DNA of 64,000 nucleotides from Lepeophtheirus salmonis (GCF_016086655.4 NC_052137.2:37840007-37904006); one strand, 5' to 3'. Positions 1 to 12,884 are shown, counted from the first letter of the stretch. Notes: generated by a model not told the origin, from the letters alone. Numbers and translations are program-made.

Positions 1-57
1 AGAAATATGTTGAAATATAAATAATAGAGGTATTGAAATACATAAGTTATTTTTGTG

Positions 58-249
58 TTAGCCAGGTAACGCCGTGTTATGATACAAATCGAACAGGTGA
101 AGTTAAGTAGTTAGTAACTATGTTATTTCAACTGTCGTAGTCACCATAAAAGACCGATAAGGACCCGTCCTAGAGGATTAAAAAATTGTATTAGGATCAG
201 ACTGATTGGACTACCGACTTTTTAGGTTTTTTTGGATGGATCCAACACT
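58..249 (+). repeat. Dispersed repeat C, right end
   Basis: The stretch ends in gatccaacact, and the same terminal block closes the element at 30.56-30.94 kb. Shared landmarks, in order, are an atttcaactgt-like block, a cggtcct-type block, a run resembling attttattaggaccgg, and the terminal gatccaacact. The copy near 24.4-25.0 kb has the first three blocks. The left end lies outside the window. It reads as the 3' portion of a non-autonomous DNA transposon. Comparison was by eye; family assignment to hAT is inference from the terminal TGTTGGATC-like sequence. Confidence 0.6.
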
Positions 250-374
250 ATTAATAGTTAATCCTCATAAAAATAAATAAAGTATTTTGTCTTTAGAATT
301 GAGTAAGTCATCTTCATAGAAGAAATAAATTATAGGAAAAACTACACAATTTAAAGATGTATTGGGGAATCTCT

Positions 375-510
375 GAACCCCACTCCCTCATGCTCAAATT
401 TTACAGAAATTATTTTAATACCAATACACAACTTTTCCCAATATCCCGTTTTCAAAATCTAGTCAAAGTTGATCATACCCCCTTAAAACGACCCACCCTA
501 ATAAACACAG
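375..510 (+). repeat. Dispersed repeat B copy 1
   Basis: This ~135-bp block aligns by eye with 19555-19705 in the same orientation and with the reverse complement of 20885-21030. Shared words include ctcaaattttacagaaatta, taccaatacacaac, cccgttttc and gacccaccctaata. The spacing of these blocks is kept between copies, so a common origin is clear, but no coding capacity or ends are visible. Confidence 0.65.
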
Positions 511-1794
511 ATATTTTTATAATTTATTTTGTTGTATGGATCGATTAGGGACGAAAAAAGTAAGGTAATGAGATAAAACAGTATAATCCATACAAATTTA
601 ATAATTAAGTTATTGTCTACACTATGTAAATACTAATTGAGGTGATAAAATATTGTTTTACATATTAAGCTAGAGCTATAATAAAACTGGGCGTTGGAAA
701 GATACAGTTTTGATAAGACAGTTAAGGTTTAAGTCATTTTATTTGACATCTAAATACATAGTAGAGGTTCACCACTTTTCTTAAACTTAATAAGAAGGGT
801 TTTATATTCTTATAAATTTTAGGCTCCCAAAAATGCTGACATCAACAAGACTGACATCACTTGGAAGCGCTCTATTAATGAAATTATTATAAATAATAAT
901 TTTGTGAAAAGTAAGAATCGAAAAATTAAAGTATTAAGTCGAGAGTTTTTATTCCTAAAGAACTTTCATAACAAATTACAGTATACAAACCAATGTCCTT
1001 GGTGAACAACTCCAAGGCATGACTACACCAATATTCACGAAGTGAAATAAAAACGCCTCCTTCTTATGAATAAAAAATATTTATAACAAAGTGTTTAGTC
1101 ATGATACTTCAAGTCCATATAGTATATACATATATAATACCAAAGTGGATATTATAAGGTCATTTTGAGAACATCAATATAAATTTATCAATTTACGCTA
1201 GAAGAAAACGTAGTACATATAGACAGTATAAGTTATATAAACTGTTCAGACAACTGGTGATGTTAAATATTATAGTTGAACAGTACTTAAAAATTTAAAA
1301 TCACAAAATCTATTAAATAAACTTTATTACGCCAAAAGTATTTCATTTCCTTATTACTAACAAAGACACTGCCCAGTTTGATCAAAAAGTATCCCACATA
1401 CATATAAAATAAGTGTCGGAAATATTTATAATAACAAACTGGAGATTGTCCCAAAGATATGGAGGTACATTATTAGTGTTAACAAATAACCAAGTTGGTC
1501 ACAAACTTTAAAGAAATTAATTTATATAAAAACAAGTTAATACATAATCAATTTAATTCTATGTATAAAATAATAGATGTTTGTTGAAAGAACACTAATT
1601 ATAAGTAAATGTATGATCCATTGGCGATTGTACAAAATACAGTTTGCGAGGTAAGATTGTGGACTTTTTGAAAACGAACAAAGAGGGTCAACTTTTACAA
1701 GAATGAAAAGGAGTACACGATTGAGGGTTTACCGCATACCTCTTTATAGATATACCTTTCGTGGGAAGAGTGTGACCAAGATGAAGTTTATGCT
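511..1794. other. AT-rich stretch, nothing recognised
   Basis: The bases are strongly AT-biased, with stops in every frame and no terminal repeats that I could pair. I see no gene, RNA or element here. Confidence 0.5.
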
Positions 1795-2076
1795 TTAGCC
1801 ATCTGAACTATTTTTTGCCACTACTAACCCAATTAGCCTTAGCCTGCTGCCTCATTCACTTGGCCGGACTTCTGATGATTACAGTGTTCACACCCTCCAT
1901 GATCTCAATTTCCCCGCGTCTACCGCTGCCAGAGGACCTCTCAAGGCTCTGACCTGAAGTCATTATGCTTTCAATCTTGTAAACGAACTCAGGCAGCACC
2001 CTACGGCCCTCATGATCTCCCTGAGACTCACTTGGACGTGGAAAAAATCAGACACTCTTTGCCTTTTCGCCTCCAA
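1795..2076 (-). pseudogene. Tc1/mariner transposase, N-terminal HTH relic
   Basis: On the minus strand this GC-richer patch translates as a Tc1/mariner DNA-binding region broken by a frameshift and stops. From about 2076 downward one frame gives KRQRVSDFF followed by VSLREIMRAVGC, the usual first helix-turn-helix of this superfamily. After one frameshift the next frame gives VYKIESIMTSGQSLER, then SGSGRRGEIEIMEGV and MRQQAKAN, matching the order HTH1, linker and HTH2. No catalytic region follows. The element is therefore an inactive fragment, and no terminal inverted repeats could be assigned. The call rests on motif order recalled for mariner-like proteins; the lineage is undetermined, and it differs from the other mariners in this window. 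Confidence 0.7.
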
Positions 2077-5000
2077 TCAGACAACAGTTGATTTTTGAAA
2101 GTTTTTATTTATTGTTCATTAACTAAAATTTTACTTGTTTGAAATAAAACTAGTATTTTAAAATATTCGCCCTCAAGTAATTTTGATTGATTTAAAACTA
2201 GGTTCACAATTTTACCTTTCACACATTGTGTATTTTAAAGGTCCACTTTTTTTTTTCTTCATCCCTTTAATGAGGAAAATGATCTTAGGAATTGCATATA
2301 CATATATTTATTAAAGTAATTGGAACAACTTTTCAATTCTTTCCTCAGGAAGGAAATGTAAAGCAAGAACATGTTTTAAAAATAATAATGGTACTACTAT
2401 TTCAAATATAACTGTAAATAACCTCTTTATATTATGGCTTTAAGGATACAACCTGAAGGGTCAAACATGACATCATAAAAAACCTTCAAATATATATTTT
2501 TAAGGATATAATATGTACGACATACATAAATACGATAAGAGGTTCAATGGAATTACATTTTGATATATAATTAAGGTTGGGAGTCTTAATGTGCCTACCA
2601 AGGAATGATAATAATTACGGAAATAAACAATGGACAAAGATATAAAAGCATAAAGGAATCCTAAAAATAATGCCTTAAATATCCAAAAAGAGTCTTAAAA
2701 CAATTCCCTTTCTTTGCCATCTATAAACAATAGTTAAATTTAAATTGGAGGTTATAAACAAATTAAATCTGTACTTATTTAGTTGAATCCAATAGTAGTT
2801 CTATCATAAGTAGAACTAGGATTTAAATGCAATATTTTCGACATAACTTAGCTAAAAAGTTTGTAAAGGCTCCAAAGAAAACTGAAGCAAGGAGACGAAT
2901 GAAAGTATTCTTCAAAAAAAAAGAAGAAGATTTAAATCCAAAACGTAATTCAAGGACTAGAAGGACTTGAGACGTTTCTTATTTCTTCCAAAGGGTAAAT
3001 TCTTAAAATTAACCAACCCATATTCTCTTAATAATATCACTTTCAAATAATAATGAGTAATGAAATTAAAGGACTTTAGTTAACAGGAGACTCAATTTCG
3101 TCTTAATTAGTCGCTATCTAGTATTTCTTACCGGATAATCCTGGTAATTATTATTCAGGGAGTTGAATTATTTTTCCACAATAGCGCCCAACCACAGTCA
3201 ACTTGTTTACAAACTAATACAAGTAACAACGCACACGCCCTATTACATCATTTGGATTGTGGATCCAATTCATTTGCCATTCTTTTAAAAATATATTTAA
3301 ATTGAAAGCTGTTTACATTACCCATATTTTGTTTGTACAGGTTCATGCGAAAAAGTTAGGTTGGAATACCATTTAGGTCAGTCTCTTGGATGGTTTCAAA
3401 TCAACTATATTCGTTTGAGTAGTTCGCTGATTAATAAAAGGAAAAGGCTATACAATTTATTCACATGTATTGTATAAAAAGTACCGTATATTTTATATTG
3501 GGGGCCTGGCTGGAGTGACTAGGGATGCCCCTGCATTACTAAAGTACGTACATTACGTGTACCAAATGCAAATGGTGAAGGGGTGGCTAAAAATGTTACA
3601 AACATGCATAGTGCATACATAGTTTGTACATGAGCCTTATCAGTGAAAAGTTGCTTGATATAGGAATCTTCAATATATATCATATCCTTTTTACAAGACT
3701 ATCCACTCATTTATGAATTACAGAATTTTGCAATGGAACAGTTTCCAAATTTTTAATATACTTTCGATCTTAGTATGTTTTTCTGTGAGCATGGAAAACA
3801 ATTTGATAATTTCAGACCATTTTAAATAAATGAATCTTTAGAATCAGGAAGTATTTTGAGGAAAGAGCTTAAGGTAAATCAAAAAATAAACACAGAGGAA
3901 CTTAAAAGGTCCTACTTAAAAAAAATGGAAAAGTTGGACTTTACAATAGCTACTAATAACTGACAAAGAAGAATATAAAATTATCATTACTAAAAGGAAG
4001 AAACAAAGATTTTGTTTAAATATCCATCCAACTATTGTTATGGCGAGTTTCTTAAAATATGTGTATATTGAGAAAAAAAAATCTAGTCTTATGATTTTTT
4101 CTTTGATCATTTCGACAACAGAAATTACTGACATTCAAAAGAAATTCCATAATTAAATTTGTAAAAATAATTATATTTTTATTATATGAATATTAAATAT
4201 AGCAATTCTAAGTACTAATTCGAAACATTTCTAAGTAAATACATAATTATTCCTATAGGAAGAAAATAGGGATGCTATATACTTATTATCTTGCCAAGAT
4301 GGAGTAAAACACTGTTTAGAGAAGATGAAAGAATTATTTTTCCCCTTCTCAATAAACCTATTAGCAGCAGTTCGGGTCGTAATTGAAGAGTTTACATTTA
4401 TAATAATTTTATTCATGGAAAACATGATTTTAAGTTAACAAGGAAATAATAATAATAGTAAAAAAAAGAGTATTCACTTTTCGGAAATAAGTACTTTCAA
4501 ACATGTATAATTTAAGATATTTACATGGATATATTTATGGATAATTATTGCTATACAAATCATTTGAGGGAATATTTACCTCTAAATGTATTCAGTTCAC
4601 ATGTATCTACTCAAATAGCATACAATCACAATTCATCATTAAGGAGGAGTTCAAGAGGCCTAATGAATTTCTCATCAAATCTAATATTATGCTCCCAAGT
4701 CAAGTTCTACGTTCCGTATTTGTATTTGCTTTAGTAACTTTTCCTTATAGCACTTTATTTCTAATCCATTCTATGCTTCACTGCCCAAAGGTTTTTTTAA
4801 AAGAAATTTAAGTTATATCAACCACAAAATTCGTAGGGAAATAGCTTTAAGCCTTCTAATCAAACTTATATGGAGTATAAAAATATTTACAAGCAAGTCA
4901 TTTTATAACAATTAAATTTACTTTGACAAAATAGGTAACATGTGTTTTCTTAGTGCATCCAAAGGAATAAATTGATTTACGTAGAGTTGTCTATAAATAT

Positions 5001-5160
5001 AAAAAGCCGAAAAGTGAAAGAGTAACAATTTGTTATCCATAGCTGTTACCATTATTATTGAAAAGTGAACATCCAAGTATAAAGTACTCACTAGTACATA
5101 TTCCCATGACATGGAGTAACAACACTGATAATTTGTTGGGAAGCTAAGGGTGTGCACATC
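2077..5160. other. AT-rich stretch, nothing recognised
   Basis: Three kilobases of AT-rich sequence with short open frames of random character. A slightly GC-richer patch at 3500-3620 holds no coherent frame. No element ends or RNA genes were found. Confidence 0.45.
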
Positions 5161-5162
5161 TA

Positions 5163-5476
5163 AAACTGAACACTCCTTTAAATTTTACGCCATGCACATA
5201 TTCGTGATTTAATTGAGTTGAAAAAGGTCTATACTTCGAGGCAAGGGCCTGGACTAGTTATTTTCAAAACTCCAGCAAAATCTAACTAACGACAGTGAAA
5301 CAACAGCTGATAATATGGAGAGACGTCGAGTCTCAATTTTGGAACTTTCCGTACAGGGAAAAACTCCCACTGAAATTGCCAAGGTTCTGAACTACAGCTG
5401 CACCACCGTTTATAGTGTGGTAGCCAAAGGGACTCCTGAGGCAACCACAAGATCTAAGTCAAGGCCCAGAAGGTAA
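5163..5476 (+). pseudogene. Tc1/mariner transposase, truncated 5' part
   Basis: An ATG at 5315 opens a 53-codon frame ending at TAA 5474-5476. The protein starts MERRRVSILELSVQGKTPTE, continues IAKVLNYSCTTVYSVVAKG and ends with a basic RSKSRPRR tail. This is the first helix-turn-helix of a Tc1/mariner transposase (recognition helix around CTTVYSVV) followed by the GRPR-like linker. The rest of the transposase, including all catalytic aspartates, is absent, so the copy is truncated just after the linker. The 150 bp upstream, from the ctaaaactgaacactcc at 5160, is GC-richer than its surroundings and probably belongs to the element's 5' UTR and inverted repeat, but no partner repeat was found downstream. 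It is not functional as a transposase. Confidence 0.75.
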
Positions 5477-6029
5477 CAATTAACTTCTAATAAATAATTA
5501 CATTACCAAAACTCTAGACAAACCAAATATAAGATTAAACCATAATGTACATAATATGTTTAAGGACAGGTACTTGATAAGTAGGCTAGCTTTTGACAGT
5601 CCTGACTATACTTACGGATGAAAAGGTCACGACTCAGTTACAAGAGGATACATATTTTTTACAAACAAATGAGTAGAAATATAATCAACCCCATTAAATA
5701 GGTTTTAACATAGATGTTCATCAATAATCTAAGATTAATTGGTAATTATTAAAAATAAAGAAACTTCATCCGAATCACATTTATAACACTCATCATCAAA
5801 GCTTTATGGCGTGCAACACAAACCTATTTGTCGGCCAGTAGTTAAATCACTCCTATCCTATTAAAATACATAAAAGACAATATAATTGTAATATACAAAA
5901 TTATTAATGAATAATTTAGTACTAACATATGTAAGAGTATGTGTCTAAGCTATTTGAAGTGTGAGAACGTAAGAAAACAAAAAAGTTAAATTGAAAAACC
6001 AATTATGGTTAAACAATCTCTATACCTAC
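5477..6029. other. AT-rich stretch, nothing recognised
   Basis: Low-complexity AT-rich DNA after the truncated transposase. I see no gene, element end or RNA. Confidence 0.4.
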
Positions 6030-6200
6030 ATCACAGCGTTGCCTCACTAACATAATAATTTACACTGGATTTTCCTGTCAGTTGTCGATTTTTCCACTTT
6101 TGTTACCCTAATCAGTGTTTTAAACGTTGATTTATTGTATTACAATTAGCTTTTGTTTAGCTCACTGTGCCCGATTCCCTCGTGGCATTACCTCGCTAAC
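6030..6200 (+). repeat. Dispersed repeat E copy 1
   Basis: Aligns by eye with 29870-30012. Both copies start with a ggcgttacctc-like word and carry, in order, gttgtgagttgttgat-like, ttttaccctaatca-like and gactgttgattg-like blocks. A related word, in reverse orientation, is at 60-75. The copy also contains a second variant of the start word (ggcattacctcgctaac) near 6184. Function unknown; probably part of a non-autonomous transposon. Confidence 0.55.
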
Positions 6201-8277
6201 AAAAAATGCACACAGACGATCCCTTGTCTCAGTTGATAATTCATGGCTATTGCATAATTGATGCTTTTTGATAAATTTACGAAGTAATAAGTTATGAATA
6301 CTTATGCTCGGTTTCCAAAAGGATAGAAATACAATTTCTAGTTGATCGCTTGTCGTTTATATATGTTTATATAGGGCATTTTATTATTTCTATGCAGAAA
6401 TTTTGGCTATCATATAGAAATACTAACTTATAGTTACGTTTTTAATATTATAAAATATATATTATTAGTACATATATGTAATTCCTTTTAAAAATTGTGA
6501 ACTAATAATAATGCAACAATAGGTGGGAGTAGTTAATGGCAGTTGGTATGATTGACTTATTTGGCTAACTACCAGCTGATTCCAGACATTTTTCTGTTTT
6601 TTTTTGGAGGATGCGTGATGTAATAAAAGTAATGACGTGCCCTAGTACTATTATTGAAGAATAATTCAATCGTTAGAAGGAATTGGCTTACTTTCAATTT
6701 TGAGTCTGTTTTTCTATTTCTTTTTGGATGAAGGGTTACGATATATAATTAATGAAACATGTATTATATACTTAAAAATCCATCTTTATATCATTTTTTT
6801 ACCTCAAGCAAAAAAATCATAACATTATTTAAACCAAGGTCCTTTGGTTAAGAAATAAAAAAAAGTATCTGAAACTTTTAGCAACAGGGAGAGCCTTGGA
6901 ACTTTAGTTTGAGGTAGAAAGTAAATATAAGAATCCAAGAACAATGTATAGACGGAAGTAAGAAACGCTTATAAAGTAAGATGACAAAAGAAAGAATGGT
7001 TTAAGTGTGAAAAAGGAAGGTTACTGACAAATAAAAGAATATTGGAAGCAAGCCTTCAAAAAAAACTACAATAGAAAAAAAAAAAAACAACTCAACTCTC
7101 AAATTACATAACAAAAACATATTTAAGTAAAAAATGATGGAACTCATTTAAATATCTATTTATCAATACTAACTTGGCTCAACTTTGGTTTTCTTTTACT
7201 GACTTTTTGTATGAATAATTTTGATAAAAACTAATCATTTAATGCAATCGAAATCGTGTTAACGTGCTCTGATTATTTTCTGAGAAATAGTGCGAAATAA
7301 TCCCGGATTGTTTAATAAATAATCTGTTTACTTGAAAAATAGAAAAGCAAGATTTGCTTAATGGAAGGAATAAAAAAATGTGGGTAAGACTTAGCATATT
7401 AATGAAAAGACAACAAATATACTATTCAATTGACCTTGCAAAATTTAATAATCATTTTCAATTTATGAAAAACACTCCGGCAAAATACAATCTATAATTC
7501 AGAATGCAAAGTTTTCATGGAGTTTGTAACAAAGCCCATCTTTTTGAGTTTTATACTCCCAATTACAATAAACATTAGTTTTATACCAGTAAGAAAAAAA
7601 ACTTTGTGAAAAGTTTTAAAACATTTAATAATTTTCTTTCCACTGCAATTCACACATTCTCTATAATGGTAAAGCTATAAAATTAAACACTTATTTACAA
7701 AAATTAAAAAAAATCCTACAACTGTACGAAACTTGTGCTAATAAAAATCTATTTTAAAAGTAAAATAATATAACATTTGCAACAGTTACTTCCGTGTGTA
7801 GAATATTAAATTAGAGCTATCAATGCCCTCTAATAGTGCCTATATATGTATTATAGTTTAGGGTAACAGTTTTATAAAGCGCACTTGAGATTTACTCAAT
7901 AATCATGAACCTTTAGGATTCAAATGTAATTTATGTTACAAATAGAACATCATAATTAGTTAAAAATATAATTTCCATTCAAAATTTATAGTAATTGATT
8001 TATATTATTTGAATATAGATTGAAATATTGATGGATCACGGTACGCTCCAAAAAACTCTCTTCCGGTATATTTTTAATGAGTTATTCTTTTTGGCGAATA
8101 ATATATAACTTACGTGCAAAATTATTAATTGATTTCATGAATTCTGTTAGTAAAGGCTTCCTTGTAATTTTTTATTCATAATTTATGCAACAAATTAGAT
8201 AGATGATCACATAAATAAAAAAGTTAGGAAATGCGATTGAGCTCCAGTACAATTAAAAATATTGGATTCGAGTAATT
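6201..8277. other. AT-rich stretch, nothing recognised
   Basis: No recognisable gene or repeat boundary. Several poly-A and poly-T runs of 8-12 bases occur, as is usual for this background. Confidence 0.4.
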
Positions 8278-8458
8278 TACGTGGTTCGGCGTCCAACTGT
8301 AGGCTCGTCATTGACATCTTCCCGGCCATCTTGGAAGAGTTTGTAAACATTTTTTATACTCAAAATTTTCACCGTATGGCATTGTCAACATTTCAAGTAT
8401 TTTAGAGAAATTAATTTCATTTATTTACACAAAATTTGATGCAAATTCTTCGATCCAT
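8278..8458 (-). pseudogene. mariner transposase, N-terminal relic (HTH_48-like)
   Basis: Minus-strand translation from the ATG at 8458 gives MDRRICIKFCVNK, then after frame changes KILEMLTMPYGENFE and finally VYKLFQDGREDVNDEP followed by VGRRTT. These match, in order, the IKFC, LEML..YG and Y.WF..GRE.V.DE..GRP..T blocks of the mariner N-terminal domain (HTH_48 family, also found fused in SETMAR). At least two frameshifts and in-frame stops are present, and sequence recognisable as transposase stops at the linker. It is a dead fragment about 60 codons long. Its lineage is distinct from the relic at 1.8-2.1 kb and resembles the one at 37.1 kb. Confidence 0.7.
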
Positions 8459-10060
8459 GTCTTTCAATAACAAAATATTGCCGAACAAGCAAGTACTTCT
8501 AACCATTATGCCTCTCACAAACAAACTAAACATATTACATTGGAGAAACATTAAATGTTTGTAGCGAGTGTACTAGTATTAAAAAAAAAAAGAATACCAT
8601 ATGTACCTTGCCACGCGAAATTTGAAAAGTCACTTTACTTTTTGAACTCACCTCATATATCCATATTCTTAAAGTTTCTACATGTATGTTGTGTGCAAGT
8701 TGCAACCAAAGAATGGGATGAATAATTTTAAATGAAGGATTTACAGTACTTGGTATGAGGATATTGCAATAATTGAATACTTCATTAATGATCGACATAT
8801 TAGTAGTCTAATTTTTGATTATATTAATAAAAAATACTAAAATATAAGTATTATCTCACACACTAAAAGTTAAAATGCCCCCAGTTATATAAGTCGTAAT
8901 AAATATTAACCAAGACATTTTAATAGATCAAAATGAAACGATTGTATCATCTAATAGTTGGATATTAGAATTATCAATGTTGTTATTAAATAATGCATTT
9001 TAGGTGAAAGAAATTGCATCTTGTACAATTTGCTAATACTAGTTGTAACTTGTACATACATTGCATTATGTACACAACATGTACATAATATAAAATTTTA
9101 TTTTCTAGATAAATAAAAAAACTTACTATTTAAAAATAGTTATGCCTTGAATATATTATGTACAATAATAAAGAATTACTTATTTCGTCATCGTCTACCA
9201 CTCAAAAAGAACCACCCCACACATAATTCAACTTTTTTCATATACTCAATTAAAATTAGCAGAAGGAAACGTTTAAAAGACTCATTCTGCCTCACTCAAA
9301 ATACATTCATGAATTTATTCATAATAAAGTACAATAATATTTAATTATATTCAATATAAAGTCCTTAGTCATTTTTAAAGATAATAATTATTAAAAATTG
9401 TGAATTATCAATATGCCTAACTATAAATAAACTGTGGAACAAGCTCGTAACCATGTTATAGGTAATTGAAAAGATAATGATTATATCCCTTACAATGAAT
9501 TCTTTTACAAGCAAACGTGTTGTACTTTTTGTATGTACAAATCCCCATGACTTGAATTTATATTGGAGGTCTAAGAACATATCTATTGCACTTTACTAAA
9601 CACCTGTACGATAATTATATAATATATACTTCATTTGCTACATCCTATTTACTCAATTTCTCATTCAAAATTCATGATGATGATTCTCCACACTTATTTT
9701 TATTTTCAAGAACGTGACTTTCAACAGGTGATATACATGGAGGCTAATATATAATATACATACTTATATGATAAACATAGGAAGACAATATTTTATCCAG
9801 TGAGATCAAGCGAAATTACCTAGACATAAACCGAAACGGATTTCCACTTATATGAGTTTTCTTCAAAGAGTCGTGCATGATTTTTTTTTGTTTTTTTGAA
9901 GGGATCAACAAAGAGTAGCCGGGAAAAAAATAAAACATTGCTTAATTTTTGCAAAGAGAAATTCCTTTTCAAATGAAGGGCAGCGGCGTATGAAGGCACC
10001 GCCGGTATTGCTAAGTTACATGACCTATATTTAGAGGAATACCCACTCACAATAGAGTAA
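8459..10060. other. AT-rich stretch, no gene supported
   Basis: Open frames here are short and lack family features. The 9046-9092 patch contains acattgcattatgtaca, which recurs as its reverse complement near 27249-27265. Nothing else stands out. Confidence 0.4.
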
Positions 10061-10063
10061 GAA

Positions 10064-10137
10064 GTATAAATAGGCGGTTGGAGCAGGCATACAATACATT
10101 ACCAACGAAGAAGTATTTGTTCCTTAATAAAGAAGGT
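10064..10137 (+). promoter_or_regulatory. Possible core promoter with TATA box
   Basis: A clean TATA motif (tataaata, 10066-10073) sits in a GC-richer island. About 25-30 bp downstream is a CA-rich initiator-like stretch, and a purine-rich segment ends in aaagaag followed by gtaaat at about 10134, which could be a non-coding first exon with a donor site. No downstream coding exon could be identified, so this is a sequence-level suggestion only. TATA-like words are common in AT-rich DNA. Confidence 0.2.
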
Positions 10138-11157
10138 AAATTTCTCTTATCATCAACAATACCTACTAAACACGTGCAACAAAAAATTAGAATAAGACGC
10201 CTGTAAGCGCAAAATTATTTAATAGAAACTGCAGATAAGAATGCTATAGATATATCGATCAACTTTTCCTTGAAAAAGAAAATGGCATGGTAATATAATA
10301 TAGTATTTAACCAATCATACATCCAAATTATTATTAATTGTGAATAATGAACATTTTCACAACACAGCATCAGTTTGAGTGTCTGCATCTTGGAGACTTA
10401 CACAACAAAATGTTATAAGAATTAAAAAAAAAAGGTCCTTTATTATTGAAAAATGGCGGTTTCCTCTACTCCAATAATACATTATTCTCGTTGCGTTAAT
10501 TGCTTATTATTAATAGGTTACCATAATTGAATTTAGGGCTGTCATGATTATACATTTTTCTGTGCGAATAATTGTTCCAGAAATTATTGTGATAGGCAAT
10601 AATATTACCGTTTTGACACACTTTTCAATATATATAATGACAATGGCATAATAATTCAAGTATTTCCTTTCGAAGCTCAATAAATTTTTATTTTTAAAGA
10701 ACACTGGAACTAGACATTTGGACGACATTTAACCACATATATCCATAATTAATTAACAAAACAACCAAAGACAATAAATTAAATGATTTTACCCCAAAAT
10801 GCTCTTGAATAAAAACCAAATACTACCAAAAACAATAAATACAATTTTGAACACTAAATAAAAAAGAAGTAAACAAAATTATACTTCAATAAATAATAAG
10901 CATTGGGCTACGATATATAGGCAAAACTGCCAATTAGGACCTTTATCCAAAAAATTGCTACCTAACAACAAAAAACATGACTGAAAGAGGATGCCTCAAC
11001 GGGTCATATGCAAATTTGTAGCTTTGTTAGTCTAGCAGATTCCGAGCAAGAAATATCAACAACAGATTCAAAAACTTCATTTGAATTTATCACATAATTA
11101 ATCGATTTATTGCATATCGTTGCAGGCCTACCCATCTTTCAATATTCAAATCTATTA
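10138..11157. other. AT-rich stretch, nothing recognised
   Basis: No coding exon matching the possible promoter at 10.07 kb and no element ends were found. Confidence 0.4.
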
Positions 11158-11159
11158 TT

Positions 11160-11300
11160 ACTAGTGATGCAACTAACGCGTTACTCTAATCAGTCCACTT
11201 TTAGGAGTAGCGAGTAATATATCGTGTTACTATTTCCAAAACAGTAGTGAGATTAAAGTTACCTACCAGTTCATGGTGAGTTACTATTTTTGTCATTTTC
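11160..11300. repeat. Repeat rich in GTTACT/GTAAC words
   Basis: The segment starts gtgatgcaactaacgcgtta and carries repeated gttact, gagtaat and agttacc words of both orientations. This style is typical of the subterminal regions of hAT-like elements, where such words are transposase-binding repeats. The following 150 bp (to about 11460) is GC-richer but encodes nothing I recognise. The other end was not found. Confidence 0.35.
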
Positions 11301-11679
11301 CTTTGACAGTATCCTCTCCCATTTAGATCGTCTAATGACATTTAGACAATTGACCATGAGAGGGGAGCAAAAGGCACCTGTTTCTTTCACATACGTCGCA
11401 TACACAACACCACTCTACGGCACTCAGCATTATCTGTCATAGTGGTGATGATGGCTCCTTAACCGTGGCACACTACAATGTTTCAATTAATTGAAGCGCA
11501 TTGCTCCCAAACACACAAAAAAATCATATTTTATTTTATGCACTGCATATATTTTTTTGTCCACTCACAATGTTCATGCAGTATGCGATTGCGGAAGCAC
11601 TCAGCTTATAGGGAACATTAGCTACAATATACACATTTGCTTTTTCTTGCGTCTCGGAGTGACATGCAACAAATCGATT

Positions 11680-12110
11680 TCTATCTCAAAATTGGAGATA
11701 GAATAAGCGGAAAGTCGACATTTAATTATCCTAAGCTTTTAATAATAAACGATTAACGCGACGAGAAGAGTATATTAGGAGGAGAGGGATATCGACTTTT
11801 TCGAGATATTCGGACAATTAGCACTTTGTAGGATAATGAAAGTATATGAAAGGTCTCATTATGTGGAAGAAGTTGTGATTATCGGGTATTTAGAGGGGGT
11901 AGGGGACTCTGAGTCGATTTGTGGTTTGTCGATCGCGATTTGCATCTTATTATGTAAGACGCCGTATTTTGGCCTCCCAGTCCATCCCCCACCCCAAATT
12001 ATCCATAAGAGAAAAACTCAGAGTTTCTCCAGTTATTTCCTTATTTCTACCAGGTTGCGATAATTGAATTTTAACTCTCCGCTTATGTAGTCTCCAATTT
12101 CAAGATTGAA
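11680..12110. mobile_element. Short non-autonomous element with ~50-bp inverted ends
   Basis: The left arm (about 11681-11732) contains aaattggagatagaataagc followed by ggaaagt. The right arm (about 12058-12110) reads, on the other strand, aaattggagactacataagc followed by ggagagt. The two arms match over roughly 50 bp at about 80 percent by eye. The 325-bp interior has no transposase. This is a MITE-like structure; no target-site duplication could be fixed, so its superfamily is unknown. Confidence 0.6.
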
Positions 12111-12586
12111 ATAATTAATTGGACGTATTATTTTGCCCAAATAAAGCATAAAAACAATATTTTTTCATATTTTAATCCCAATTAGAGAAAGCCCATTATA
12201 GAAAGATCACTTTCTTAAAAATGTCACTAAATGAAATATGGACACAATTTATTAAAAAAAGTCGGAAGAAGGCTTGTCGTTTCTAAAAAGATCATTCAAA
12301 AACTAACATAAAATATTCTTTTCTAAAAAAGCTTAATTATAATACTAAAATTTTTACTTAAAAGTTCATAAACAATATTTCATTTTGATCCAAAATGATT
12401 ACAAAATATCTGAGGGTTAACAGGCAAATAAACCTTTATAAACAGATATATGATTGGAATACTTGGAGAAGAATACGGAATCCAAATCAGTTAATAGAAA
12501 TACAAGGTTATACCATCATATACTTGGGCTTGCCAGAATTTTCCATCTGAAGTACCGTGCCGACTGCTGGGCAAAACAGACATACT
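12111..12586. other. AT-rich stretch, nothing recognised
   Basis: No coding sequence or element boundary is supported between the short element and the following inverted repeat. Confidence 0.35.
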
Positions 12587-12587
12587 T

Positions 12588-12682
12588 TGATGTCATAGAG
12601 TATAACAGCGATACTTTAACAGTAACAGTCAATGGAGGTGATATATAGCTACTCTTGGTAACAGTTATACTCTTTGACGTCA
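12588..12682. repeat. Inverted repeat with CRE-like arms
   Basis: tgatgtcatagagtataac (left arm, ending 12606) pairs with gttatactctttgacgtca (right arm, from 12664) with about two mismatches, enclosing ~57 bp. The right arm contains the palindrome tgacgtca. It could be a small foldback element or the ends of a MITE. Regulatory use is not shown. Confidence 0.45.
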
Positions 12683-12850
12683 CTATTAAAAGGCGTGGCG
12701 GAAGTCAAACATTAGTCGAAAAAGCGGTATGGTATAGCCTTGAATTTCTATTAATCTTGCTCAAAGGGATATTTGCTGTACAAATATTAGCTTGATTATA
12801 TTCAAATACGGCGCTTTTTCTTTGATATCAAGTAGGAACATTGGCAATGT

Positions 12851-12884
12851 TTTTTGTTTTTTTTTAATTAAAAAAAAACAAAAA
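12851..12884. repeat. Perfect 34-bp A/T palindrome
   Basis: tttttg, nine T, aatt, nine A, caaaaa: the sequence equals its own reverse complement over 34 bp with no spacer. The symmetry includes a G and its partner C, which a plain poly-T/poly-A junction would not need. No role is evident. Confidence 0.85.

Noticed and set aside
4525..4811. Overlapping 69- and 87-codon frames
   Set aside because: Two frames overlap in AT-rich DNA without any motif; expected by chance in 64 kb.
9820..10050. 76-codon minus-strand frame with AIPAVPSYAAALHLK
   Set aside because: The alanine-rich patch recalls cuticle proteins, but the rest of the frame is random in character and a TATA-like promoter points the other way.
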